Below, in pieces: positions 1 through 9,171 of a stretch of 64,000 nt of DNA. The translations under genes and the position numbers were made by a program. The notes under the pieces were generated by a model. The model ran no database searches and was not told the origin of the DNA. It saw nothing but the letters and a program-made list of their open reading frames with translations. This DNA comes from Hespellia stercorisuis DSM 15480 (GTDB lineage Bacteria; Bacillota; Clostridia; Lachnospirales; Lachnospiraceae), in assembly GCF_900142165.1 (NCBI RefSeq), contig NZ_FQZY01000008.1:62001-126000 (forward strand), written 5' to 3'. The first letter of the stretch is position 1; every line of letters begins with the position of its first letter.

Positions 1-502
1 CGCCCATGTGAACCAGTTCCTGGAGTGCAATAGCACAGTCCAGTGATTCACGGCCGCTGCGCTTGTGCTGACGGCTCTCGTAGAGGAATGGCATAATGAC
101 GTTGATACGGCGTCCCTTTCCGCCTACTGCGGCAATGATACGCTTCAGGTTCTGATAGTGGTCATCTGGGGACATATGGTTGGTGCGGCCGGAAAGCGAG
201 TAAGTCATGCTGTAGTTACAGACGTCGACCATAAGATAGAGATCTTTTCCCCGGACGGATTCGTTGATGATTCCCTTGGCCTCCCCGGATCCAAATCTCG
301 GCACACTCGAATTGATAATATAATTATCTCTTTCGTAACCGGAAAAAGCAATATCCTCCTTGTGCTCGATCGAGCTTTCTTTTCTCCACCGCACGAGGTA
401 ATCATTGACTTTGGCGCCCATCTCGTCGCATCCAGGCAGAGGGATGAGCCCGAGTGCACCTACCGGTATATTTTCTAAAGTTCTTTCTGTTCGACGTAAC
501 AT
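1..502 (-). CDS. prs: Ribose-phosphate pyrophosphokinase, N-terminal part (3' end outside window)
   Basis: Makes PRPP from ribose 5-phosphate and ATP for nucleotide, His and Trp synthesis in the cytoplasm. Reverse-strand translation begins MLRRTERTLENIPVGALGLI and continues open to the window edge. It contains the stretch DLYLMVDVCNYSMTY and then RINVIMPFLYESRQHKRSGR, which matches the PRPP synthetase 'YxRQD-like' nucleotide loop region of the longer clostridial form. I recognise this family by recall, not by search. The start is the ATG at 500-502, preceded by AAGGAG about 10 bases upstream. About 167 residues are visible; the PRPP-binding loop lies beyond the window. It is the last gene of the dnaD-dnaI-prs minus-strand run. 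Confidence 0.8.
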   Translation of the reverse strand, partial: MLRRTERTLENIPVGALGLIPLPGCDEMGAKVNDYLVRWRKESSIEHKEDIAFSGYERDNYIINSSVPRFGSGEAKGIINESVRGKDLYLMVDVCNYSMTYSLSGRTNHMSPDDHYQNLKRIIAAVGGKGRRINVIMPFLYESRQHKRSGRESLDCAIALQELVHMG

Positions 503-533
503 GTTGTTAATTCTCCTTCCTGTCCACACCATA

Positions 534-1535
534 TTATTTGGTTTTGGACTGTACGTTCCTTAATTTCTTTTTTAGTCGTATATCATCACCAACTAATTTT
601 AACATGGTGTAATTACTGGTAATTCTTGAAAATGTCCGCTCTGAGTAAATATCGACCAATGACTCCAGTGAGAGATTGGTTGATATGATTGTCGATTTCC
701 GATCCAGCAATCGGTCATTGACACAGGAAAAGAGCTGTGATGTCACAAAAGAATTGGTGAGCTCAGTTCCCAGATCATCGATAATCAGCAGATCACAGTT
801 GAAAATGTAGTCATACATATTCGTTGCGTCGACATCCTTGTCAAATGTGCTCTGGGCCATGACGTGGAACAGTTCGGACGCAGAAAAATAAATCACAGAG
901 AAGGCCTCATCCATAAGAGCCTTTGCAATACAGTTGGAAAGAAACGTTTTTCCAATACCGGTGTCACCGTAAAGAAAAAGATTCTGAAAATCTGTTCCGA
1001 AGGTGGTGACAAAGTTCTTGCAGGCGGCAAGCGCATCTTCCATAATGTCGTAGGAAGAACGTTTGCTTTTGGGGTCTATGTGATTTTTTGAATAATAATC
1101 CAGAGAGAAGGTATCGAAATTTTCGATTTTTAAAATCTCCTGCAGATTGGATTGCGCATATAGTAGATTGGTAATTGCTTTTTTAAAACAATGGCATTTC
1201 TTATTCCCGATATACCCGGTGTCCTGACAGTCGGGGCAGGTGTAGACCGGATCGAGATACCCGGCGGGAAAACCTGCACTCTCCAGCAGGTGCTCCTTGC
1301 TGTTGCGCAGGATGGCGAGCTCCTCCTTGAGAGAGGTGACAGCGTGGTCATCACCATTGAGCAGTTTTTTTCCGTATTGCACGGAAAGAATGGCTATGGA
1401 ATCATCTAAGTCCTTATATTCCGGTATCCGGGAATACACTTTCTGATAGCGTTCCTCTAAAACATTGCGGTTATGTAACTGTTTCTGTTCATAATCGCGC
1501 ATAATCATGTCATATTGTGATGATTTCAGTGCCAC
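534..1535 (-). CDS. DnaI/DnaC-like helicase loader ATPase
   Basis: A 333-residue AAA+ protein that would load the replicative helicase DnaB/DnaC onto DNA. An N-terminal helical region is followed near residue 98 by a four-cysteine cluster (CPDCQDTGY...KKCHC) typical of the DnaI zinc domain. Walker A is GDTGIGKT near residue 190 and Walker B is LLIIDDLGTEL. A sensor-like STNLSLESL follows. The start is GTG at 1533-1535 with AAGGAG upstream; an ATG is not available nearby. It lies 13 bases downstream of the DnaD-domain gene, and this pairing is the usual primosome neighbourhood in Firmicutes. IstB-type transposition helpers are related, but no transposase is present. Confidence 0.85.
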   Translation of the reverse strand: MALKSSQYDMIMRDYEQKQLHNRNVLEERYQKVYSRIPEYKDLDDSIAILSVQYGKKLLNGDDHAVTSLKEELAILRNSKEHLLESAGFPAGYLDPVYTCPDCQDTGYIGNKKCHCFKKAITNLLYAQSNLQEILKIENFDTFSLDYYSKNHIDPKSKRSSYDIMEDALAACKNFVTTFGTDFQNLFLYGDTGIGKTFLSNCIAKALMDEAFSVIYFSASELFHVMAQSTFDKDVDATNMYDYIFNCDLLIIDDLGTELTNSFVTSQLFSCVNDRLLDRKSTIISTNLSLESLVDIYSERTFSRITSNYTMLKLVGDDIRLKKKLRNVQSKTK

Positions 1536-1548
1536 GGTAGACTCCTTT

Positions 1549-2619
1549 TTAATTACTGTTCAGCAGTTGTTCTTCGAGAGAATCCATATCATAGGTGCGT
1601 CCCTCAAAGTTATTTGATTTGGTCACGGCTTTTTTGCCGGACGCTTTTTTACTCTGTTTTGACTTCTGATAAGCAGCGTCGAGTGCACTTATGTCGGTCA
1701 GGTGGTGAACGTTGTTCTCGAACCATCTCTTTAAAATGGTATCGGTATATTCAAAGCTTGGCTGATGCGTCACGGAAATTGTGCGCGCACAGGCCTCCTG
1801 AACAATATCCAGGGAAAATCCGTATTCGCCGGTCCACTTGTTGATGTAGGCGACCTCTGCGGGTGCCGGAGCCCGTCCCTTGATTCCGAAAGCGTTCAAC
1901 ACGGTATAGCAGTTTTTGTTGTAGGTGAGCGCTCTCGCCTTGGCGTCCTCGACAGTGTGAATGTGTGAATCAGACCAGGAGAGTGCTACTTTCTGTATGT
2001 AATGAATGCTTTTATGTCCGTTTTCCACACAAGACTCGATCAGATATTCGATCAGATCAGCAGAAAAACCTAATCCATCATAAAAATATGTAATCGTCTC
2101 AATATCAGTCTTGGTCAATGTTTTTCCAAGATACTGTTCTGCGATAAAGAGCAGAGATTTTAGTTCCTTCTGCGCTTTAAAAGAATCCAGCGCAATTGCC
2201 TTTTGCGGGGCAGCCTCCGGAGTGATCGGAGAATCGGTGGCAGGACTCATGCAAGCTTCGCTCTTCGGCGAAGGTAAACTGTGGACAGGCTCTGTGGGAG
2301 CGCTGCCGGCACACGCCAGTACAGGGGCTTTTTCAAGCTCGACACCGATGATCTTCTGATCGGCATCCCGCTCCAGATGGAATAGTCCCTCTTTTTCCCA
2401 GTATTTGAATGCACGGAGAATGTCTTTCTCTGTGTTGTCAAGACAGTCTGCGATCGTGGCGATCGTCAGATTCGAACAAGGATCGTTCAGATGGCGCAGC
2501 AGAAAAAGGTAAACCTTTACAAATTCGCCGTTCGCTTTAATCATGCAATGATCGATAAAATCATTGGAAATGATGGTAGCATTTGATTGGTATTTATTCT
2601 TTAATGATAATGTCTTCAT
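1549..2619 (-). CDS. DnaD-domain replication initiation protein
   Basis: A 356-residue primosomal protein of the DnaD/DnaB family, expected to remodel DNA and help load the helicase with the neighbouring ATPase. The N-terminal ~90 residues look like a winged-helix domain (FVKVYLFLLRHLNDPCSN...). A Pro/Ala/Ser-rich linker spans roughly residues 110-150. One DnaD domain (SLLFIAEQYLGKTLTKTDIE...) is followed by a second helical block containing WF(E/D)NNVHH, which resembles the DnaD YxxxIxxxW-type end. The start ATG at 2617-2619 follows a GAGGGCAGGGA ribosome site. The gene begins the dnaD-dnaI-prs unit and carries its own promoter with two DnaA boxes behind it. Confidence 0.85.
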   Translation of the reverse strand: MKTLSLKNKYQSNATIISNDFIDHCMIKANGEFVKVYLFLLRHLNDPCSNLTIATIADCLDNTEKDILRAFKYWEKEGLFHLERDADQKIIGVELEKAPVLACAGSAPTEPVHSLPSPKSEACMSPATDSPITPEAAPQKAIALDSFKAQKELKSLLFIAEQYLGKTLTKTDIETITYFYDGLGFSADLIEYLIESCVENGHKSIHYIQKVALSWSDSHIHTVEDAKARALTYNKNCYTVLNAFGIKGRAPAPAEVAYINKWTGEYGFSLDIVQEACARTISVTHQPSFEYTDTILKRWFENNVHHLTDISALDAAYQKSKQSKKASGKKAVTKSNNFEGRTYDMDSLEEQLLNSN

Positions 2620-2655
2620 GGTTATCCCTGCCCTCTAAAATTGTTTGGTAGATGT

Positions 2656-2683
2656 ATTATATCATTTTAGAGGATAGAGACAA
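2656..2683 (-). promoter_or_regulatory. Promoter of the dnaD-dnaI(-prs) unit
   Basis: Read on the minus strand: -35 TTGTCT (2683-2678), 16-base spacer, then an extended -10 TGATATAAT whose TATAAT covers 2661-2656. It is 37 bases or more upstream of the dnaD ATG. No competing promoter is evident in this gap. Confidence 0.6.
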
Positions 2684-2692
2684 TCGTTTTTT

Positions 2693-2724
2693 TGTGGATA
2701 AGGGAATGTGAAAACTGTGGATAA
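2693..2724. promoter_or_regulatory. Two perfect DnaA boxes next to the dnaD promoter
   Basis: TGTGGATAA occurs at 2693-2701 and again at 2716-2724. Both are exact matches to the 9-base DnaA box (complement TTATCCACA), have the same orientation and are 23 bases apart. They lie between the murC stop and the dnaD -35, so DnaA could act on this promoter. Confidence 0.65.
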
Positions 2725-2727
2725 CTC

Positions 2728-4104
2728 TTATTTTAAAAGATCTTCGCCGATGTTTACGACGTCTCCGGCCCCCATAGTTATCAACAAATCGCCGGAAGAA
2801 CAATTTTCTTTCAGGTAATTCTCAATCTCCGCAAAATTCGGAAAATACGTTGCATCGGCACCGAGATCCCGGATGGCTTTTGCCAGATCACTGGAGGAAA
2901 TCCCCAGGGTATCGGTCTCTCTTGCGGCATAGATATCGGCCAGAATCACGTGATCCGCATGGGACAGCGCGTCGGCAAACTCGTGGAAGAACGCCTTGGT
3001 TCTTGTGTAAGTATGCGGCTGGAATACACACCAGAGCTTTTTGTGCGGATAGTGCTTTGCAGCCTTGAGTGTAGCGGTGATCTCTGTCGGATGGTGCGCG
3101 TAATCGTCCACGATGGTCACGCCCTCCATCATGCCCTTGTACTCAAAGCGGCGGTCCGTCCCATGGAATGCGAGAAGTCCGGCCTTGGTGGTCTCCATCG
3201 GGATGGCGAGAAGATCTGCGACAGCGATTGCGGAGAGAGCGTTGGATACATTGTGGTCTCCGTTTACAGAGAGTGTGATGTGGTCGGTCTTCTTTCCATT
3301 CTTTAATAAATCAAAAGAGACGTTGCCTCTCTCTCCATATGTAATGTCGCGCGCACAGTAATTAAGCTTTGAGGAAGTTCCGTAAGTGATGACACTGCAG
3401 TCAAGTCCCTCAAAAATCTCTTCGTAATCGGTAATGTCACCGTTGATGACAAGCGTTCCGTCTGATGGCAGCAGAGCTGCGAACTGGCGGAAGGATTGAC
3501 GGATGTCCTCCAGATCCTTGAAAAAGTCAAGGTGATCCTCTTCTATGTTCAGAATAACGCTGATCTTTGGAAAGAAGTGGAGAAAACTGTTTGTGTATTC
3601 GCAGGCCTCTGTGATAAAAGTACCGGAACTGCCGACGCGGATATTTCCGCCGATTGCCTGAAGAATACCGCCGACCGAGATCGTGGGATCCAGTTTCCCC
3701 TCGAGCAGTATGTGGGAAATCATGGAAGTAGTGGTAGTTTTTCCATGTGTACCGGAAACTGCAATTGGTGTATCATAGTTCTTCATGAGCTGTCCTAAAA
3801 GTTCAGCCCGGGTGAGCATGGGAACCTTCTTGGCCACAGCCTCGATCAACTCCGCATTGTCGCGCTGAATCGCAGCGGTGTAGACAACAGCATCGATATC
3901 ATCGGTAATGTTTGCGGCCTTCTGTCCGATGATGATCTGGACACCGCGGGATGCGAGCTGATCTGTGAGTGCGGATTCTTTGGAATCCGAGCCGGATACG
4001 GTAAAGCCTTCTTCTAACAGGATCTCAGCGAGCCCGCTCATGCTGATACCGCCGATTCCGATAAAGTGAATATGAATTGGTTTTTGAAAATCTATTTTGT
4101 ACAT
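2728..4104 (-). CDS. murC: UDP-N-acetylmuramate--L-alanine ligase
   Basis: Cytoplasmic Mur ligase that adds L-Ala to UDP-MurNAc using ATP, the first amino acid step of peptidoglycan stem synthesis. The 458-residue length is normal for MurC. The N-terminal Rossmann stretch HIHFIGIGGISMSGLAEIL is characteristic. The ATP loop is GTHGKTTTTSM near residue 118, followed by the central-domain HLDFFKDLEDI region and the C-terminal DDYAHHPTEI motif. The start ATG at 4104 follows GGGAGGAAT. A single-gene unit is likely, with its own TTGGAA-16-TATAAT promoter in the divergent gap with glgC. Confidence 0.95.
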   Translation of the reverse strand: MYKIDFQKPIHIHFIGIGGISMSGLAEILLEEGFTVSGSDSKESALTDQLASRGVQIIIGQKAANITDDIDAVVYTAAIQRDNAELIEAVAKKVPMLTRAELLGQLMKNYDTPIAVSGTHGKTTTTSMISHILLEGKLDPTISVGGILQAIGGNIRVGSSGTFITEACEYTNSFLHFFPKISVILNIEEDHLDFFKDLEDIRQSFRQFAALLPSDGTLVINGDITDYEEIFEGLDCSVITYGTSSKLNYCARDITYGERGNVSFDLLKNGKKTDHITLSVNGDHNVSNALSAIAVADLLAIPMETTKAGLLAFHGTDRRFEYKGMMEGVTIVDDYAHHPTEITATLKAAKHYPHKKLWCVFQPHTYTRTKAFFHEFADALSHADHVILADIYAARETDTLGISSSDLAKAIRDLGADATYFPNFAEIENYLKENCSSGDLLITMGAGDVVNIGEDLLK

Positions 4105-4311
4105 ATAGTTCCCATTCCTCCCATTTCTTAAAATTAATCATATCTTTAAACTATCTTTTATATTATACTATATATAGTGAAAATTCCAAGGGTATATTTT
4201 TGTGCAATTTTAACAAAAACAAATTGCGACAAAGAAATTCTTTGTAAAATATGTTCACTGATACGAAAAATATGCTATAATAAAACAACTAACTAGAAAT
4301 GAGGTGATGAC
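4105..4311. promoter_or_regulatory. Divergent promoter region murC / glgC
   Basis: For glgC: -35 TTCACT (4254-4259), 16-base spacer, extended -10 TGCTATAAT (TATAAT 4276-4281), then AATGAGGTGA ahead of the ATG. For murC, read on the minus strand: TTGGAA (4189-4184), 16 bases, TATAAT (4167-4162). No operator-like repeat was noticed. Confidence 0.55.
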
Positions 4312-5586
4312 ATGATTAAAAAAGAGATGATAGCCATGTTACTCGCAGGAGGACAAGGCAGCCGATTGGGGGTTTTGACATCAAAAGTGGCAAAACCAGC
4401 GGTGGCATTCGGTGGAAAATACCGAATCATTGATTTTCCGCTCAGCAACTGCATCAATTCCGGGGTGGACACAGTAGGTGTATTAACACAGTATCAGCCA
4501 TTACGGTTGAACACTCATATCGGAATCGGTATTCCGTGGGATTTGGATCGAAATATTGGAGGAGTTTCGATTCTGCCACCATACGAGAAGAGTACGAACA
4601 GTGAGTGGTATACAGGTACTGCAAATGCGATTTATCAGAATCTTGATTACATGGAGACTTATAATCCGGACTACGTATTGATTCTGTCCGGTGATCATAT
4701 CTATAAGATGGATTACGAGGTGATGCTGGACTACCATAAAGCAAACAATGCAGATGTCACGATAGCAGCGATGCCGGTTCCTATGGAAGAAGCCAGCCGT
4801 TTCGGTATTGTGGTGACAGATGATGAAGGCAGGATCAGTGAGTTCGAGGAGAAGCCGGAGAAGCCGAGCAGCAATCTGGCATCCATGGGAATCTACATAT
4901 TTAGCTGGCCGGTTCTGAAGGACGCTCTGATCAAACTCTCAGATCAGCCGAATTGTGATTTCGGTAAACATATCATTCCGTATTGCTTTGAGAATGACAA
5001 GCGTCTGTTCGCCTACGAGTATAATGGTTACTGGAAGGACGTCGGAACGCTGAGCTCTTACTGGGAGGCGAATATGGAGCTGATTGATATCGTGCCGGAA
5101 TTTAATCTGTATGAGGAATTCTGGAGAATCTATACGAACAGCTCAAATCTTCCGCCGCAGTACATTTCCGAGGAGTCTGTGATTGAGAAGAGTATTATCA
5201 GCAATTCTTCCGAGATCTACGGCGAGGTGCGGAAATCTGTTCTGGGTGCAGGTGTTACGGTCGGCAAGGGCACGATCGTGCGTGATTCCATTATCATGCG
5301 GGATGTGGTACTCGGAGAGAATTGTGTGATCGATAAGGCGATCATCGCGGAGGACACCGTGGTTGGTGACAATGTGACCATCGGAGTCGGAAGTGATGTG
5401 CCGAATAAGGAAAAACCTCAGATTTATGCTGGCGGACTTGCGACGATAGGAGAAAATTCAGTGATACCGTCCAACGTACAGATCGGTGTCAATGTTGCAA
5501 TCAGTGGAGTTACAACCAAAGAAGATTATCCTGGCGGAGTACTTGCAAGCGGAGAGACATTAATAAAGGCAGGTGAGCGCGTATGA
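4312..5586 (+). CDS. glgC: Glucose-1-phosphate adenylyltransferase, catalytic subunit
   Basis: Makes ADP-glucose from glucose 1-phosphate and ATP, the committing step of glycogen synthesis. The 424-residue protein starts with the nucleotidyltransferase signature [44 protein letters not shown] and FEEKP follow, as in GlgC. The C-terminal part is a left-handed beta-helix of hexapeptide repeats (for example [20 protein letters not shown]). The gene overlaps glgD by four bases (ATGA-type coupling), so the two subunits are probably translated together. Both subunits keep much of the nucleotidyltransferase fold, but only this one has the full catalytic GSRLG loop. Confidence 0.95.
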   Translation: MIKKEMIAMLLAGGQGSRLGVLTSKVAKPAVAFGGKYRIIDFPLSNCINSGVDTVGVLTQYQPLRLNTHIGIGIPWDLDRNIGGVSILPPYEKSTNSEWYTGTANAIYQNLDYMETYNPDYVLILSGDHIYKMDYEVMLDYHKANNADVTIAAMPVPMEEASRFGIVVTDDEGRISEFEEKPEKPSSNLASMGIYIFSWPVLKDALIKLSDQPNCDFGKHIIPYCFENDKRLFAYEYNGYWKDVGTLSSYWEANMELIDIVPEFNLYEEFWRIYTNSSNLPPQYISEESVIEKSIISNSSEIYGEVRKSVLGAGVTVGKGTIVRDSIIMRDVVLGENCVIDKAIIAEDTVVGDNVTIGVGSDVPNKEKPQIYAGGLATIGENSVIPSNVQIGVNVAISGVTTKEDYPGGVLASGETLIKAGERV

Positions 5587-6701
5587 GAGCAGTAGGAATA
5601 ATATTAGCAGGCGGAAACAACAGGAAGATGCAGGAATTGACGACAAAGCGTGCCGTGGCGGCTATGCCGGTGGCAGGAAGCTACAGGGCAATCGATTTTG
5701 CGCTGAGCAACATGACCAATTCCCATGTCCAGAAAGTGGCAGTGCTGACACAGTACAATGCCAGATCTCTGAATGAGCACCTGAATTCTTCCAAATGGTG
5801 GAATTTCGGAAGAAAGCAGGGCGGTCTGTATGTGTTCACACCGACGATTACCTCCGACAACGGATACTGGTATCGCGGCACGGCAGATGCAATCTATCAG
5901 AACCTTGATTTCCTGAAGAGATGTCACGAGCCGTATGTGATTATTACCTCAGGTGACGCTGTCTACAAGATGGACTATAATAAGGTACTGGAGTATCATA
6001 TCGCCAAGAAAGCGGACATCACGGTTGTGTGCAAGGAACTGGAGGCGGGAGAAGATGCAACCCGTTTTGGAACCATACGCATGAATGAGAGCGCGAGAAT
6101 CGAAGAGTTCGAAGAAAAGCCAATGGTGGCGAACTCCAACACAATTTCAACCGGAATCTATGTGATCAGAAGAAGACAGCTGATTGATCTGGTGGAGCAT
6201 TGTGCAGAGGAGGACAGGCATGATTTTGTGACCGATATCTTGATTCGTTATAAGAATCTGAAAAAGATATATGGTTATAAGATAAATAGCTACTGGAGCA
6301 ATATTTCAACAGTGGATGCGTATTACCAGACAAACATGGACTTTTTGAAACCGGAAGTTCGCAATTATTTCTTTAAGGATCTGCCGGAAGTTTACTCCAA
6401 GGTTGGCGATCTGCCACCGGTGAAGTACAACGAAGGCTCTGTCGTGAAGAACAGTCTGATTGCAAGCGGAAGTATTATCAACGGTACCGTTGAAAATTCC
6501 ATTCTCTTCAAAAAGACATTTGTCGGCAATAACTGTGTGATTAAGAACTCAATTATCTTGAACGATGTGTATCTGGGGGATAACACATACATTGAGAACT
6601 GCATTGTTGAGAGTCGTGACACAATTCGTGCGAACACTCGTCACGTCGGTGAAAACGGTGTGAAGGTGGTTATAGAGAAGAATGAACGATACGCAGTATA
6701 G
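5583..6701 (+). CDS. glgD: ADP-glucose pyrophosphorylase regulatory subunit
   Basis: A 372-residue GlgC paralogue that forms a hetero-oligomer with GlgC in Firmicutes and tunes its activity. It begins [20 protein letters not shown]: the catalytic G-x-G-x-R-L loop of GlgC is replaced by GGNNRKMQ, which is the mark of the regulatory Glg[21 protein letters not shown] and [14 protein letters not shown] keep the fold. A C-terminal hexapeptide helix ([18 protein letters not shown]) is present. It overlaps glgC by four bases and is followed 30 bases later by spoVG, so all three genes may share a transcript. Confidence 0.92.
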   Translation: MRAVGIILAGGNNRKMQELTTKRAVAAMPVAGSYRAIDFALSNMTNSHVQKVAVLTQYNARSLNEHLNSSKWWNFGRKQGGLYVFTPTITSDNGYWYRGTADAIYQNLDFLKRCHEPYVIITSGDAVYKMDYNKVLEYHIAKKADITVVCKELEAGEDATRFGTIRMNESARIEEFEEKPMVANSNTISTGIYVIRRRQLIDLVEHCAEEDRHDFVTDILIRYKNLKKIYGYKINSYWSNISTVDAYYQTNMDFLKPEVRNYFFKDLPEVYSKVGDLPPVKYNEGSVVKNSLIASGSIINGTVENSILFKKTFVGNNCVIKNSIILNDVYLGDNTYIENCIVESRDTIRANTRHVGENGVKVVIEKNERYAV

Positions 6702-6731
6702 TTCAAGACACAGAAAGGGGACTGGAACGAT

Positions 6732-7013
6732 ATGCAGATAACGGATGTACGTGTACGGAAGGTTGCGAAGGAAGGTAAGCTGAAAGCCGTTGTTTCCATT
6801 ACAATTGATGAAGAGTTTGTTGTTCACGATATCAAAGTAATTGAAGGCGAAAAAGGCTTGTTCATCGCCATGCCGAGCAAAAAGGCGTTGGATGGTGAGT
6901 ACCGGGACATCGCACACCCGATCAATTCCGCGACAAGAGAGAGGATTCAGAGTACGATTTTGCAGAAGTACGAAGAGACTTTAGCGGAAGAGCCGGAAGA
7001 GACAATTGGGTAA
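6732..7013 (+). CDS. spoVG: SpoVG family RNA/DNA-binding regulator
   Basis: A 93-residue protein of the SpoVG family, a small nucleic-acid-binding regulator linked to asymmetric septation and, in other Firmicutes, to capsule and virulence gene control. It begins [20 protein letters not shown]. The conserved core [20 protein letters not shown] and [15 protein letters not shown] follow. A Glu-rich tail ends the protein at the usual length. A GAAAGGGG ribosome site precedes the ATG. It is followed by an intrinsic terminator, so it closes the glgC-glgD-spoVG run. Confidence 0.92.
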   Translation: MQITDVRVRKVAKEGKLKAVVSITIDEEFVVHDIKVIEGEKGLFIAMPSKKALDGEYRDIAHPINSATRERIQSTILQKYEETLAEEPEETIG

Positions 7014-7038
7014 TGTAAGAGAAGTTCAGTCAAAGAGA

Positions 7039-7076
7039 AGACACCGTACTATGGGGGAGTATGGTGTCTTTTTTTG
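7039..7076 (+). terminator. Intrinsic terminator after spoVG
   Basis: AGACACCGTACT (7039-7050) pairs with AGTATGGTGTCT (7058-7069) around a 7-base loop and runs into seven T residues. Confidence 0.85.
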
Positions 7077-7092
7077 CGGAATACAAAATCAG

Positions 7093-7770
7093 TCAGGCTG
7101 GAAGTTGGAACGTCATGGCCTTTTTGGTTTTTGGATGCTGAAATTCCAGCATATATGCGCACAGTTTCAGGCGGGGGCCGGCTGGAACGGAACTGGATCC
7201 GGAGATGTCCCCTGAGATACCTCCGGAAACGGCTCCGTATTTGGAATCGCCGATAATCGGGTGCCCCATGTGGGACAGCTGAACGCGGATCTGGTGGTGG
7301 CGGCCTGTCTCGAGCGTGATATCAAGCAGCGTGTTTTCCTGATCCGTGCGCACAGTGTCGTAGGAGAGGCGGGCGAGTTTGGCGCCGGGAGTCTCTCTGG
7401 TGCAGACGCGGGAGGTGTTGGCTCTGGCATCCTTTACAAGATAGTCTTCCAAAACAGCGGAGGCCGCCGTGGGATGTCCTGCTACAAGGGCGTGATAATG
7501 TTTTCCAAAACCATGATTCTGGAGCTGGCGGTTCAGCTCTTTCGCCGCAAACGGTGTTTTGGCAAAGACCAGAATACCCTCCACGGGCTGGTCGAGTCGA
7601 TGGATGACAGCCAGGTACGGCTCTTTTTTTTCGCCGCTGTTTTTATAGAGGTGGTTTTTGAGCAGACTGACCATATCTGGAGTGCCGACGCGCTTGCTCT
7701 GGGTGGGAACATCCGCAGGTTTTCGACACACAATAATGTGTGTATCTTCATATAAAATATCTAAATTCAT
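7093..7770 (-). CDS. RluA-family pseudouridine synthase
   Basis: A 225-residue enzyme that isomerises uridine to pseudouridine in rRNA or tRNA. The N-terminal MNLDILYEDTHIIVCRKPAD and the catalytic-aspartate motif HRLDQPVEGILVFAKT near residue 57 identify the RluA branch. The common HRLDxxTSG is changed to VEG after the Asp, which is tolerated in some subgroups. DITLETGRHHQIRVQLSHMG and HPIIGDSKYG are the second conserved block. There is no S4 domain, so it is a short RluA/RluC-like form; the exact target base cannot be inferred. It is a stand-alone gene on the opposite strand from its neighbours. Confidence 0.88.
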   Translation of the reverse strand: MNLDILYEDTHIIVCRKPADVPTQSKRVGTPDMVSLLKNHLYKNSGEKKEPYLAVIHRLDQPVEGILVFAKTPFAAKELNRQLQNHGFGKHYHALVAGHPTAASAVLEDYLVKDARANTSRVCTRETPGAKLARLSYDTVRTDQENTLLDITLETGRHHQIRVQLSHMGHPIIGDSKYGAVSGGISGDISGSSSVPAGPRLKLCAYMLEFQHPKTKKAMTFQLPA

Positions 7771-8001
7771 TGTGAATTTCCTTTCATTATATTAATCCGG
7801 GAAGCCTGGGGCCGCAAACAGTCTTTGTGTATGCAAACAGATATTTATGTGCTGCAGGCAGATATTTCCTTGACAATACAGGAAAAGAAAATTAAACTGT
7901 GTACAGACAAAAAGCAGGCCCGGAGTTTCTGAACAGCTACTTTGATTTAAGCACAGCAGGCCGGGGCTTGTCAATACGAAGACGAAGGATGAGGAGACAG
8001 T
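7771..8001. other. Intergenic gap with no clear signal
   Basis: 231 bases between the divergent pseudouridine synthase and exchanger genes. A GC-rich segment around 7912-7975 has weak self-complementarity (caggcccgg with ccggggctt). I could not build a convincing hairpin or match it to a riboswitch class. GGATGAGGAG precedes the exchanger ATG. Confidence 0.3.
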
Positions 8002-8979
8002 ATGATACCGTATATATTATTGATTGCAGGTTTTTTTCTATTAATAAAGGGGGCAGACTTTTTTGTGGATGGATGTTCAAGCGTGGCGAAAATATTCCGC
8101 GTCCCGACCATTATTATCGGACTTACGGTAGTGGCGTTCGGCACAAGCATGCCGGAGGCGTCCGTCAGTGTGACAGCGGCCATGCAGGGCAAGAATGCAC
8201 TTGCGGTCAGCAACGTGATCGGGTCCAACATCTTTAATCTGTTGATTGTGCTGGGAGCGTGCGCGGTGGTACGTCCCATTCAGCCCAAATGGTCTGTTCT
8301 GAAAAAAGAATTTCCGTTCTCGGTTATCATCACAGTGGTTCTGCTCCTGTTCATGGTAAAAGGCGGATTTGCGGAGATCATGGATGCGTCAAAGACTTAC
8401 GTTCTTCCACGGATCGGCGGAATTGTACTTCTTGCGCTGTTCGTAGTGTTTGTGGTATCCACGGTGCTGGATGCACTTCATTCGCGGAAAAGCGTGGAGG
8501 AGGCGGGGGAGCCGGAAGAAGAGTACGAGACGCTGCCGCCGGTGAAGACGACGATCTACATCATCGTGGGACTTGCCGGAATCATTCTGGGCGGAGATTT
8601 TGTCGTGGACAGCGCGACAGAGATCGCGAAGCAGTTCGGACTGAGCGAGACATTTATCGGACTGACGATTGTGGCACTGGGGACGTCCTTGCCGGAGTTG
8701 GTGACATCGATGGTCGCCGCCGGAAAGGGCGAGAACGATCTTGCACTGGGAAATGTTGTGGGGTCCAACATATTTAACATTCTGCTGGTTTTGGGACTGT
8801 CGGCGACGATCACGCCGATCACGGTGGATGCGCTTGCAGTTTACGATACCATTGTACTGATTCTGGGGAGCCTTCTGGTTTACATCTGTGCGATCAGCAG
8901 GAAGGGGCTGTCCAAGATAGAGGGAGCGCTGTTTCTGTTCACCTATGCCGTTTTCTTTGTGTATGTATTGCTGAGATAG
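8002..8979 (+). CDS. Na+/Ca2+ exchanger family (YrbG-like) antiporter
   Basis: A 325-residue integral membrane protein of the cation/Ca2+ exchanger superfamily, expected to export Ca2+ (or another cation) against Na+ or H+. It has the two inverted alpha repeats that define the fold. The first is around residues 40-85 (IGLTVVAFGTSMPEASVSV, SNVIGSNIFN); the second is around residues 215-260 (IGLTIVALGTSLPELVTS, GNVVGSNIFN). The acidic residue in each GTS-x-PE motif is the ion ligand. A short acidic loop (EEAGEPEEEYE) separates the halves. About ten hydrophobic segments are visible. It is a single gene; the real cation specificity is unknown. Confidence 0.9.
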   Translation: MIPYILLIAGFFLLIKGADFFVDGCSSVAKIFRVPTIIIGLTVVAFGTSMPEASVSVTAAMQGKNALAVSNVIGSNIFNLLIVLGACAVVRPIQPKWSVLKKEFPFSVIITVVLLLFMVKGGFAEIMDASKTYVLPRIGGIVLLALFVVFVVSTVLDALHSRKSVEEAGEPEEEYETLPPVKTTIYIIVGLAGIILGGDFVVDSATEIAKQFGLSETFIGLTIVALGTSLPELVTSMVAAGKGENDLALGNVVGSNIFNILLVLGLSATITPITVDALAVYDTIVLILGSLLVYICAISRKGLSKIEGALFLFTYAVFFVYVLLR

Positions 8980-9171
8980 CGTAATGGAAGGATTTGACCG
9001 CGACAGCGGGAAAATGCGCTTTTGTCCGCAGACAGAGCGCTGGTGAGATGAGCGGAACACTTGACATTCCGCGGAAATTCAAGTACTATTTTGTAGGAAA
9101 GTTATCTGCGCGGACAGCGGGTACGTCAGACTGGCCGGCGCGGTTACAATATGGAAAAAGGAGAAAATACA

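Noticed and set aside
8980-9171. T-box leader for proS
   Set aside because: No AGGGTGG(T/A)ACCGCG antiterminator motif and no terminator before the start.
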